Positions 48,718-55,967 of a stretch of 64,000 nucleotides of DNA are shown here, piece after piece (position 1 is the stretch's first letter; each line of letters begins with the position of its first letter). The translations under genes and the position numbers were made by a program. Source of the DNA: Actinobacillus indolicus (lineage in GTDB: Bacteria; Pseudomonadota; Gammaproteobacteria; Enterobacterales; Pasteurellaceae). The DNA lies in contig NZ_CP038145.1 of assembly GCF_004519515.1 (NCBI RefSeq), positions 1,446,001-1,510,000 on the forward strand. Reading direction: 5' to 3'. Below the pieces are notes generated by a model. That model saw nothing but the letters and a program-made list of their open reading frames with translations. It did not search any database and was not told the DNA's origin.

Positions 48718-51042
48718 ATGACTCAATTAACCGAAGCTCAAAAGAAAGCGTGGGAAGGTTTTGCACCGGGTGACTGGCAAACTGAAGTGAACGTGCGTGA
48801 CTTTATCCAAAAAAACTATACGCCGTATGAAGGTGATGAATCTTTCCTTGCTGATGCAACTGAAGCGACAAGCACGCTTTGGGCAGATGTAATGGAAAAA
48901 ATTAAAGTGGAAAACAAAACCCACGAACCGTATGACATTGATTGCGATACTCCATCAACCATCACTTCTCATGCACCAGGCTATATCAACAAAGATTTAG
49001 AGAAAATCGTAGGTCTTCAAACCGATGCGCCGTTAAAACGTGCGATTATGCCGTTTGGTGGTATCAATATGGTGAAAGGCTCTTGTAAAGTCTATCGCCG
49101 TGAATTAAACCCAATGGTTGAAAAAATCTTTACAGAATACCGTAAAACCCACAACCAAGGCGTATTTGATGTTTATACTCCGGACATTTTACGCTGCCGT
49201 AAATCAGGTGTAATTACGGGTCTTCCAGATGCGTATGGACGTGGTCGTATCATCGGTGACTATCGTCGTATGGCACTTTACGGTGCAGACTTCTTAATGA
49301 AGGATAAAGTTAAACAATTCAACTCTTTACAAGAAAAATTAGAGTCTGGTGAAGATATTCAAGCAACCATCCAACTACGTGAAGAAATTGCAGAACAACA
49401 CCGTGCGTTAGGCAAAATGAAAGAGATGGCTGCATCTTACGGTTACGATATTTCTAACCCTGCAACCAATGCGCAAGAAGCAGTGCAATGGACTTATTTT
49501 GCATACTTAGCGGCAGTAAAATCACAAAACGGTGCGGCGATGTCTTTCGGTCGTACATCAACTTTCTTAGATGTATTTATCGAGCGTGACTTAAAACTTG
49601 GTCGTATCACAGAAACTGAAGCGCAAGAGTTAATGGATCACTTAGTAATGAAACTCCGTATGGTTCGTTTCTTACGTACACCAGAATACGATCAATTATT
49701 CTCAGGTGACCCAATGTGGGCAACAGAAACTTTCGCAGGTATGGGCTTAGACGGTCGTACATTAGTAACCAAAAACAGCTTCCGTTTATTACACACCCTT
49801 TACACAATGGGTCCATCACCAGAACCAAACTTAACAATCCTTTGGTCTGAAAGTTTACCAGACGGTTTCAAACGCTATGCAGCGAAAGTGTCTATCGAAA
49901 CCTCATCTGTTCAGTACGAAAACGACGACTTAATGCGTCCAGACTTCCAAAACGATGACTATGCGATTGCATGCTGTGTAAGTCCGATGATCGTAGGTAA
50001 AATGATGCAGTTCTTCGGTGCACGTGCAAACTTAGCGAAAACCTTATTATACGCAATCAACGGCGGTGTGGATGAGAAATCAGGTGACCAAGTTGGACCG
50101 AAAACTGAGCCAATTATGTCTGAATACTTAGACTTCGACGACGTTATGACTCGCTTAGACGGTTTCATGGATTGGTTAGCGAAACAATACGTGACTGCAT
50201 TAAACATCATTCACTTTATGCACGACAAATATGCTTATGAAGCAGCATTAATGGCGTTACATGATCGTGATGTATTCCGCACAATGGCGTGTGGTATCGC
50301 GGGTCTTTCTGTAGCAGCAGACTCACTTTCTGCAATCAAATATGCGAAAGTAAAACCAATCCGTGGCGACATTGAAATCAAAAATAAAGCTGGCGAAGTG
50401 GTTGGTGTAGCGAAGAATGTGGCGATTGACTTTGAAATCGAAGGTGAATATCCACAATTCGGTAACAATGATAACCGTGTAGATGACATTGCCGTTGATT
50501 TAGTTGAACGCTTTATGAAGAAAATTCAGAAGCTCAAAACATACCGTAATGCAACACCAACACAGTCTGTATTAACCATTACTTCAAACGTGGTTTACGG
50601 TAAGAAAACAGGTAACACCCCGGACGGTCGTCGTTCAGGCGCACCATTCGGACCAGGTGCAAACCCAATGCACGGACGTGACCAAAAAGGTGCGGTAGCA
50701 TCATTGACTTCTGTGGCGAAATTACCATTTGCTTACGCGAAAGATGGTATCTCTTATACCTTCTCAATCGTACCAAATGCGTTAGGTAAAGATCTTGAAT
50801 CTCAAAAACGTAACCTTGCAGGCTTAATGGACGGTTACTTCCACCACGAATCAACCATCGAAGGTGGTCAGCACTTAAACGTAAACGTAATGAACCGTGA
50901 AATGTTATTAGATGCGATGGAAAATCCAGAGAAGTATCCACAATTAACAATCCGTGTTTCAGGTTACGCAGTGCGTTTCAACTCTTTAACTAAAGAGCAA
51001 CAAATGGATGTAATTACTCGTACTTTCACACAGTCGATGTAA
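48718..51042 (+). CDS. pflB: Pyruvate formate-lyase
   Basis: PflB converts pyruvate and CoA to acetyl-CoA and formate by glycyl-radical chemistry. The 774-residue protein has the adjacent active-site cysteines C419-C420 in AIACCVSPMIVG and the radical glycine G749 in RVSGYAVRF. It is slightly longer than E. coli PflB (760). It lies in a focA-pflB-(SAHH-like)-pflA group. An uptake-signal inverted repeat that can act as a terminator follows it. Confidence 0.97.
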   Translation: MTQLTEAQKKAWEGFAPGDWQTEVNVRDFIQKNYTPYEGDESFLADATEATSTLWADVMEKIKVENKTHEPYDIDCDTPSTITSHAPGYINKDLEKIVGLQTDAPLKRAIMPFGGINMVKGSCKVYRRELNPMVEKIFTEYRKTHNQGVFDVYTPDILRCRKSGVITGLPDAYGRGRIIGDYRRMALYGADFLMKDKVKQFNSLQEKLESGEDIQATIQLREEIAEQHRALGKMKEMAASYGYDISNPATNAQEAVQWTYFAYLAAVKSQNGAAMSFGRTSTFLDVFIERDLKLGRITETEAQELMDHLVMKLRMVRFLRTPEYDQLFSGDPMWATETFAGMGLDGRTLVTKNSFRLLHTLYTMGPSPEPNLTILWSESLPDGFKRYAAKVSIETSSVQYENDDLMRPDFQNDDYAIACCVSPMIVGKMMQFFGARANLAKTLLYAINGGVDEKSGDQVGPKTEPIMSEYLDFDDVMTRLDGFMDWLAKQYVTALNIIHFMHDKYAYEAALMALHDRDVFRTMACGIAGLSVAADSLSAIKYAKVKPIRGDIEIKNKAGEVVGVAKNVAIDFEIEGEYPQFGNNDNRVDDIAVDLVERFMKKIQKLKTYRNATPTQSVLTITSNVVYGKKTGNTPDGRRSGAPFGPGANPMHGRDQKGAVASLTSVAKLPFAYAKDGISYTFSIVPNALGKDLESQKRNLAGLMDGYFHHESTIEGGQHLNVNVMNREMLLDAMENPEKYPQLTIRVSGYAVRFNSLTKEQQMDVITRTFTQSM

Positions 51043-51070
51043 TCTACATTTGTAAAAAATTAAAGAAAAG

Positions 51071-51105
51071 ATACCGCTTGTCGTAAGGCAAGCGGTATAA
51101 TTTTT
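51071..51105 (+). terminator. Uptake-signal inverted repeat, probable terminator after pflB
   Basis: ATACCGCTTG and CAAGCGGTAT form a perfect 10-bp stem over 8 nt, followed by AATTTTTAT. The stem is made of two opposed DNA-uptake cores. Read-through to the downstream pfl-linked genes is possible. Confidence 0.7.
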
Positions 51106-51141
51106 ATTGGAGTTTACAAAGTATTTTATAAAGGAGTAATG

Positions 51142-52245
51142 ATGTATCAAAACTTTTCTGCTGAGCTTGAATGGGCAACATTAAATATGCCAAGAACGCG
51201 TAGAGCAATTGAATCACTGCCAGATCTTTCACATGTCCGTTTAGCATGCAACATGCACTTAGATCTAAAGATGACACCAATTATAAAAGGGTTGCTTGAT
51301 AAGGGAGCGAAAGTGTTCTTAACCACCTGTAATCCAACTACGGTTCAAGATGATGTAGTTGCTTATTTAGTTCAACAAGGCGCTGAGGCAAAAGCATGGC
51401 GTAATATGAGTCATGCAGATTGGCAGCAAAGTTTTGAAGACGCGATTGCGTGGGATCCGACTCATCTGTGTGAAATGGGCGCAGATTTAACCACAGTAAT
51501 TCATCAGAAAAACCTCCAAACGAATGTCAAAGCAGGATTAGAAGCGACTGGCTCTGGTGTTAACCGCCTCAATGGTTTAAAACCACATTATCCAATTTTC
51601 AACTGGGATGATTTACCCGTAAAAGAAGGCCTGCATAATCGCCATATGGTTGGTTTAACTGCTTGGCATACCTTTTTCCAAACAACACATTTGACATTGC
51701 ATGAGAAAAAAGTCGTTGTAATCGGCTATGGTTTAGTAGGGCAGGGTGTTGCACATTCTGCGAAAGCCTATGGTGGACAAGTGATCATTGCAGAACTTGA
51801 TAAAGCTCGTGCATTACAAGCACAATATGATGGCTGGCAAGTCTTACCTTTATCAGAAGCGGTTAAAGATGCAGATGTGATTGCTACTGCGACAGGTGCT
51901 AAAAATGTAGTGTCTGCGGAGATGCTTAAACAGGCAAAATCAGGCTTGTTCATTTTAAATGTGGGTCACGTTGCCGAAGAAATTGATGTCGCTTTCTTAA
52001 AACAATATGCAATGACAGAACCTATGCCTTATATCAATGCTTATGATGTTGATGGAAAAACGATTTATCTTCTTGCGGATGGTTCAATGTTTAACTTAAC
52101 CGCAGGGTACGGAGATAGTCTTAATGCCTTTGATGTGACATTAGCGGTGATGACGAGTGGTATTGGGCATATTGTAGGGGAAGGCGAAAAAGCAGAAAAA
52201 GAGGTTTATCTCTTACCTCAAGCGATATGGGGTAAAGTATTATAA
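51142..52245 (+). CDS. S-adenosylhomocysteine hydrolase-like NAD-binding protein
   Basis: The 367-residue protein aligns through the SAHH fold. H39 (in NMHLDL), C63, D70 (CNPTTVQD), K161 and N166 (VKEGLHN) are in place. The NAD loop GYGLVGQG (195-202) and NVGHVAEEID with its conserved His are also present. Several residues that matter in true SAHH appear changed. Human D131 aligns with M112, E156 with A135, D190 with H165 and C195 with V170. It is also shorter (SAHH is about 430-495 residues) and lacks the usual Lys/Tyr C-terminal tail that reaches the neighbour's NAD. It may be a hydrolase with altered substrate or a sensor. I start at the second of two ATGs, 5 nt after GGAG. It lies between pflB and pflA. 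Confidence 0.85.
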   Translation: MYQNFSAELEWATLNMPRTRRAIESLPDLSHVRLACNMHLDLKMTPIIKGLLDKGAKVFLTTCNPTTVQDDVVAYLVQQGAEAKAWRNMSHADWQQSFEDAIAWDPTHLCEMGADLTTVIHQKNLQTNVKAGLEATGSGVNRLNGLKPHYPIFNWDDLPVKEGLHNRHMVGLTAWHTFFQTTHLTLHEKKVVVIGYGLVGQGVAHSAKAYGGQVIIAELDKARALQAQYDGWQVLPLSEAVKDADVIATATGAKNVVSAEMLKQAKSGLFILNVGHVAEEIDVAFLKQYAMTEPMPYINAYDVDGKTIYLLADGSMFNLTAGYGDSLNAFDVTLAVMTSGIGHIVGEGEKAEKEVYLLPQAIWGKVL

Positions 52246-52321
52246 AGATCACAAGCGGTATGATTTTGCTAAATATTTGCAATATAATATGGCGAGTTGA
52301 CTGAATTAAATAAGGAAAATT

Positions 52322-53062
52322 ATGTCTGTTTTAGCACGTTATCACTCTTATGAATCTTGTGGCACAGTAGATGGCCCTGGTATTCGTTTTATTTTGTTTT
52401 TACAGGGCTGTTTAATGCGTTGTAAATATTGTCACAACCGTGATACTTGGGATCTGGAAGGTGGAAAAGAGATTTCTGTCGAAGATCTTATGAAAGAAGT
52501 GGTGACCTATAAACACTTTATGCGTGCAACGGGTGGCGGAGTGACTGCATCTGGTGGAGAGGCTGTATTGCAGATGGAATTTGTACGCGACTGGTTTCGG
52601 GCGTGTAAAGCTGAAGGCATTGATACTTGTTTAGATACGAATGGCTTTGTCCGTCATTATTCAGAAGTTGTAGATGAAATGCTGGATGTGACCGATCTCG
52701 TGATGCTAGATCTTAAACAGCTAAATGAAGAAATCCATAAAGATCTAATAGGCGTTTCAAATAGACGAACTTTAGATTTTGCTCGATATTTACATAAACG
52801 TAATCAGAGAACGTGGATACGTTATGTTGTCGTGCCAGGACATACTGATGCGGATGAAGATATTCATTTACTTGGGCAGTTTATCCAAGGTATGGATAAT
52901 ATTGAAAAAGTCGAACTTCTGCCATATCACCGTTTAGGTGCTCATAAATGGAAAACCTTAGGGCTGGAATATGAATTGGAGGATGTAATGCCTCCGACGA
53001 AAGAGTCTTTAGAGCATATTAAAGGCATCATTGAAAGCTATGGACATACAGTAAAATACTAA
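52322..53062 (+). CDS. pflA: Pyruvate formate-lyase activating enzyme
   Basis: PflA is the radical-SAM activase that installs the glycyl radical on PflB, giving 5'-deoxyadenosine and methionine as by-products. The 246 residues hold the [4Fe-4S] motif C30-x3-C34-x2-C37 in GCLMRCKYCHNRDTW, the GGE-type motif SGGEAVLQMEF, and TCLDTNGF. It starts 76 bp after the SAHH-like gene, with an uptake-signal core in the gap. Confidence 0.96.
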   Translation: MSVLARYHSYESCGTVDGPGIRFILFLQGCLMRCKYCHNRDTWDLEGGKEISVEDLMKEVVTYKHFMRATGGGVTASGGEAVLQMEFVRDWFRACKAEGIDTCLDTNGFVRHYSEVVDEMLDVTDLVMLDLKQLNEEIHKDLIGVSNRRTLDFARYLHKRNQRTWIRYVVVPGHTDADEDIHLLGQFIQGMDNIEKVELLPYHRLGAHKWKTLGLEYELEDVMPPTKESLEHIKGIIESYGHTVKY

Positions 53063-53070
53063 TGGTATAT

Positions 53071-53106
53071 ATCCCCCGACGATCGAGAGATCCTAGGGGG
53101 ATTTTT
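53071..53106 (+). terminator. Rho-independent terminator after pflA
   Basis: ATCCCCC and GGGGGAT form a stem with internal GATC pairs in the loop, followed by TTTTTAT. It ends the pfl group. Confidence 0.75.
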
Positions 53107-53176
53107 ATACTGTAAATATTTACAAAAAATGTTTAAATTTTAGTTGATTCTGTGTTTTTAACCAGTATAATAATCT

Positions 53177-53192
53177 CTGTATAAACAAACAG
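53177..53192 (+). promoter_or_regulatory. LexA box (SOS operator)
   Basis: CTGTATAAACAAACAG fits the 16-bp gammaproteobacterial LexA box CTGT-N8-ACAG with an AT-rich centre. It ends 16 bp before the ATG of the UmuD-like gene and overlaps the expected promoter, so SOS control is very likely. Confidence 0.88.
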
Positions 53193-53208
53193 TTTATTGG
53201 AGAATATT

Positions 53209-53640
53209 ATGGCACAACTTAGACAACTCACTCGCGAACGCTCATATCAACCTATGCCGTTATATCGTGATTCAAATACGCATCGTTCTATTCGATTAGA
53301 TCTTAATGCGCTTTGTATTCGCAAACCAAAAGAGACATTTTTCGTCCATGTTAAAAACCCTAATTTAATTTCTTGGGGGATCGAACTAGATGATCTTTTG
53401 ATCGTTGAAAGTAGCGATTCATTTGATATCAACGATCTACTTGTCGTTGAAAAACAAGGAGAATATAAGTTTTATCAATTTTTCAATGAAATTGGTAATG
53501 AAAAGATTCTATTTTCTTTAGATGTGAGTGAACCAAATTTGCGTATTCGTCATTGGGAAGAAGTGAATGTGGCAGGGGTGATTACCAACGTGGTACACCA
53601 AATGAAAAGCCGCACATCTCAACGAAAATATGCGGCTTAA
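53209..53640 (+). CDS. UmuD/LexA-fold protein lacking the Ser-Lys protease dyad, SOS-regulated
   Basis: The 143-residue product aligns along its length with E. coli UmuD (RLDLNALCIRKPKETFFVHV with [20 protein letters not shown], and GIELDDLLIVESS with GISDGDLLIVDSA). The catalytic GDSM is NPNL here, so UmuD Ser60 corresponds to N52. The catalytic Lys97 position is Y89, with K87 nearby. No CG or AG cleavage site is seen near the N-terminus. It is therefore probably neither a protease nor self-cleaved. A LexA box lies immediately upstream. umuC is not adjacent. The ATG follows TTGGAG; an upstream TTG is an unlikely start. Confidence 0.85.
   Translation: MAQLRQLTRERSYQPMPLYRDSNTHRSIRLDLNALCIRKPKETFFVHVKNPNLISWGIELDDLLIVESSDSFDINDLLVVEKQGEYKFYQFFNEIGNEKILFSLDVSEPNLRIRHWEEVNVAGVITNVVHQMKSRTSQRKYAA
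53608..53637 (-). terminator. Candidate nlpC-gene terminator inside the UmuD-like coding end
   Basis: AGCCGCA (53608-53614) and TGCGGCT (53631-53637) pair. On the minus strand the stem is followed by TTTTCATTT. The convergent NlpC/P60 gene ends only 11 bp from the UmuD-like stop, so its terminator appears to lie within the coding end of its neighbour. Confidence 0.5.
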
Positions 53641-53651
53641 CGAATTGGTTA

Positions 53652-54194
53652 CTAAAGTACTCGACGAGACTGAGTATAGTTTCGAGACCAATAATTTTCA
53701 GAAAGTGAGCTTGTTGTTACACCACGGCTCGAACTTGCATGAACAAATTTTCCACCGCCAATATAAACACCTACGTGGTGATTTTTACGGAAAAAGACTA
53801 AATCGCCTGGGCGTAAATCGGATTTTGAAATAGAACGTCCAACGCTTTTTTGTTCAGCGGTTGATCGTGGGAGATGTAAATTAAATGCAGAACTCATGGT
53901 TTTTTTAACAAATGCAGAGCAATCAATACCTGCTTTAGTTGTGCCACCTAAACGGTAACGTGTACCCGCCCAATTACGGTATACGCTTAATACTTTTTGG
54001 CTTGCGTCAGTGGACTTATTGCTACTAAATTTTTCTATTTCTGTTTGTGTCGCTGCTCTTGCTTTAATCAATTGTGTCGGTGTGGCTGCTTGAGAACTCA
54101 AACTTGCGTAAGAAGTAGAAGAAAAACCTACCGCTGTTAGGATAAGCGTAGAAAGTAGAAAGGATTTTGTTAAAGAAAAAAATGATTTTTGCAT
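53652..54194 (-). CDS. NlpC/P60 family peptidoglycan hydrolase (MepS/Spr-like)
   Basis: The 180-residue precursor has a signal peptide cleaved near SSTSYA (residue 30) without a lipobox, unlike lipoprotein MepS. The mature domain shows the NlpC/P60 catalytic elements: C92 in GIDCSAFVK, H140 in NHHVGVYIGGG, and H152 in FVHASSS. Such enzymes cleave D-Glu-mDAP-type peptide bonds in peptidoglycan. It is a minimal single-domain form, probably periplasmic or secreted. Confidence 0.9.
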   Translation of the reverse strand: MQKSFFSLTKSFLLSTLILTAVGFSSTSYASLSSQAATPTQLIKARAATQTEIEKFSSNKSTDASQKVLSVYRNWAGTRYRLGGTTKAGIDCSAFVKKTMSSAFNLHLPRSTAEQKSVGRSISKSDLRPGDLVFFRKNHHVGVYIGGGKFVHASSSRGVTTSSLSENYWSRNYTQSRRVL

Positions 54195-54264
54195 AATAAT
54201 TTGTCTCGCCAGAACTAAAAAAGCGAATTACCTCGATAAAACAAAGATAAATGTTAATAAAATT

Positions 54265-54290
54265 AAAGGCTCCTTTTGCTCGGAGCCTTT
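54265..54290 (-). terminator. Rho-independent terminator after nfo
   Basis: AAAGGCTCC and GGAGCCTTT form a 9-bp stem over 8 nt. The minus strand continues into AATTTTATT. It separates nfo from the NlpC/P60 gene. Confidence 0.8.
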
Positions 54291-54313
54291 TCCCTAATTC
54301 AGACCAAGTATAA

Positions 54314-55159
54314 CTAGATTTGTTCCAAAGATCGTAGAAATTTTATCTCTTCAGCCCAAATTTCTGGTTCGATTGTTTCTAAAATGAGCGGAATGTTGTC
54401 AAAATGAGCACTATTCATAATAAATTTGAAGACTTCCGTACCAATAGTGCCTTCTCTTAATGTGTGATGTCTATCAACTCGACTCCCCAATGCTGTTTTT
54501 GAACCGTTAATATGCATTCCTTTAAGATAAGGAAATCCAACAATACGGTCAAATTCAGAAAATGTGTTTTCACTAGTTTCTAAAGAACTAATATCATAGC
54601 CAGCTGAGAATAAATGGCAGGTATCTAAGCAGACGCCAACTCGGCTTTTATCTTCGACTTGTTCGATAATTTCCGCCAGATGTTCAAAACGCCAACCTAA
54701 ATTTGAACCTTGCCCCGCAGTATTTTCAATGACAGCAATCACATTAGGAACAGCAACATGAGCGATATTAATTGACTCTGCGATACGCGCTAAACATTCC
54801 TTTTCTGTGATCTGATTCAAATGACTACCAGGGTGAAAATTAAGAAGCTTTAATCCTAGCTGATCACAACGTTGCATTTCATCAATAAAGGCTTCTCTAG
54901 ACTTTGTCAAGTTTTCTGCATCGGGATTTCCCAAATTGATTAAATAACTATCATGGGGAAGAATATGATCTGCGGAAAAGTGATGCACTTTACAAAAACG
55001 TTTAAATTTTTCAATGGTATCTGCTTTTAATGGCGGTGCTTTCCATTGGCGCTGATTTTTTGTAAAAAGGGCAAACGCATTTGCACCAATTTCTACGGAA
55101 CGCAGTACCGCATTTTCTACGCCACCAGATGCACTGACATGAGCTCCAATATATTTCAT
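54314..55159 (-). CDS. nfo: Deoxyribonuclease IV (endonuclease IV)
   Basis: Nfo cuts at abasic sites in base-excision repair. I start at the ATG after TAGGAGAAGATAAG (MKYIGAHVSASGG), giving 281 residues; E. coli is 285. Metal-binding motifs include HDSYLINLGNPD, FHPGSH, IENTAGQG, CLDTCHLFSAGYD and HINGSK, as in the AP endonuclease family 2. It is divergent from the TorD-like gene with only 58 bp between start codons. Confidence 0.96.
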   Translation of the reverse strand: MKYIGAHVSASGGVENAVLRSVEIGANAFALFTKNQRQWKAPPLKADTIEKFKRFCKVHHFSADHILPHDSYLINLGNPDAENLTKSREAFIDEMQRCDQLGLKLLNFHPGSHLNQITEKECLARIAESINIAHVAVPNVIAVIENTAGQGSNLGWRFEHLAEIIEQVEDKSRVGVCLDTCHLFSAGYDISSLETSENTFSEFDRIVGFPYLKGMHINGSKTALGSRVDRHHTLREGTIGTEVFKFIMNSAHFDNIPLILETIEPEIWAEEIKFLRSLEQI

Positions 55160-55217
55160 CTTATCTTCTCCTAGTAGATGGTGTAACATACACCTTTATT
55201 TCTTTTTATTGTTTGTT

Positions 55218-55781
55218 ATGAGTAATACAAATATTAACGACTTTTCACTGTTTTGCCGATTATTCGGTAACCTTTTTTATCGTGAACCGACAGATCCTAT
55301 CCTAACGGGTACATTTGCTTGGTTACAGCAAGATAACTTGCGTCAGTATTGGGCTCTTGCAACAGATGTTCAAAGTGAGCAGGCTCTAACTGTCATCGCT
55401 CAAGGTGCTAACCCTACGGAACAAGCGGGTAGTTATCAAGCTCTTTTTGCAAAAGAGGGGGCTATTGATACAAGAATTTCTGCCTATGGATTAGATTTAG
55501 CAGAATTCATTCTATTCCGTCAGCAACGGGGAATGCCAGAATTAGAAAATCCCGATCATGTTGGATTGCTATTACTGACAGCCTCTTGGATTGAAGATAA
55601 TCTGGATTCTCTCGCAGCACAGCAACACTTTTTTGAACAATTTTTACTTCCTTGTTTAAGTAAATTTTTAGGTAAAGTAGAAGCTTTTGATACAGGCTTT
55701 TATAAAGCACTCGCTCAGCTTACTCGAGATGTATTAGCAGCAATGGCAGACGAGTTAGAAGAAAGTGAAACAAAAATATAA
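55218..55781 (+). CDS. TorD/DmsD-family molecular chaperone
   Basis: The 187-residue, mainly helical protein resembles redox-enzyme maturation chaperones of the TorD family, which hold Tat-signal-bearing molybdoenzymes before export. Typical features are FCRLFGNLFYREPTDPIL near the N-terminus and the ENPDHVGLLLLTASWI region with the conserved E-x-P-DH motif (about 115). No molybdoenzyme gene is in this window, so the client (perhaps DMSO or TMAO reductase) is unknown. The ATG chosen is the second in-frame start. A Tat system is encoded elsewhere in the window. Confidence 0.82.
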   Translation: MSNTNINDFSLFCRLFGNLFYREPTDPILTGTFAWLQQDNLRQYWALATDVQSEQALTVIAQGANPTEQAGSYQALFAKEGAIDTRISAYGLDLAEFILFRQQRGMPELENPDHVGLLLLTASWIEDNLDSLAAQQHFFEQFLLPCLSKFLGKVEAFDTGFYKALAQLTRDVLAAMADELEESETKI

Positions 55782-55800
55782 GGGAAAATAGAGATAGGGC

Positions 55801-55835
55801 CCTACTTATAAATAGCATAAGTAGGGTTTTTTATT
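55801..55835 (+). terminator. Rho-independent terminator after the TorD-like gene
   Basis: CCCTACTTAT and ATAAGTAGGG form a perfect 10-bp stem over 7 nt, followed by TTTTTTATT. Confidence 0.88.
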
Positions 55836-55967
55836 GCTCTATGCTTATCAAAACGGCAAAAGAGTAAATCTTTCTTATTTGAATAAAAAAAGTATTGCCT
55901 TTAATAAATTTTTTTAATATGTTTGCACAACTTACCGATTTATAAAAATAATTAGGATGTGATTGCA

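Noticed and set aside
50579..50950. Minus-strand ORF of 123 codons in pflB
   Set aside because: Shadow frame in a strongly conserved gene; no ribosome site or recognisable product.
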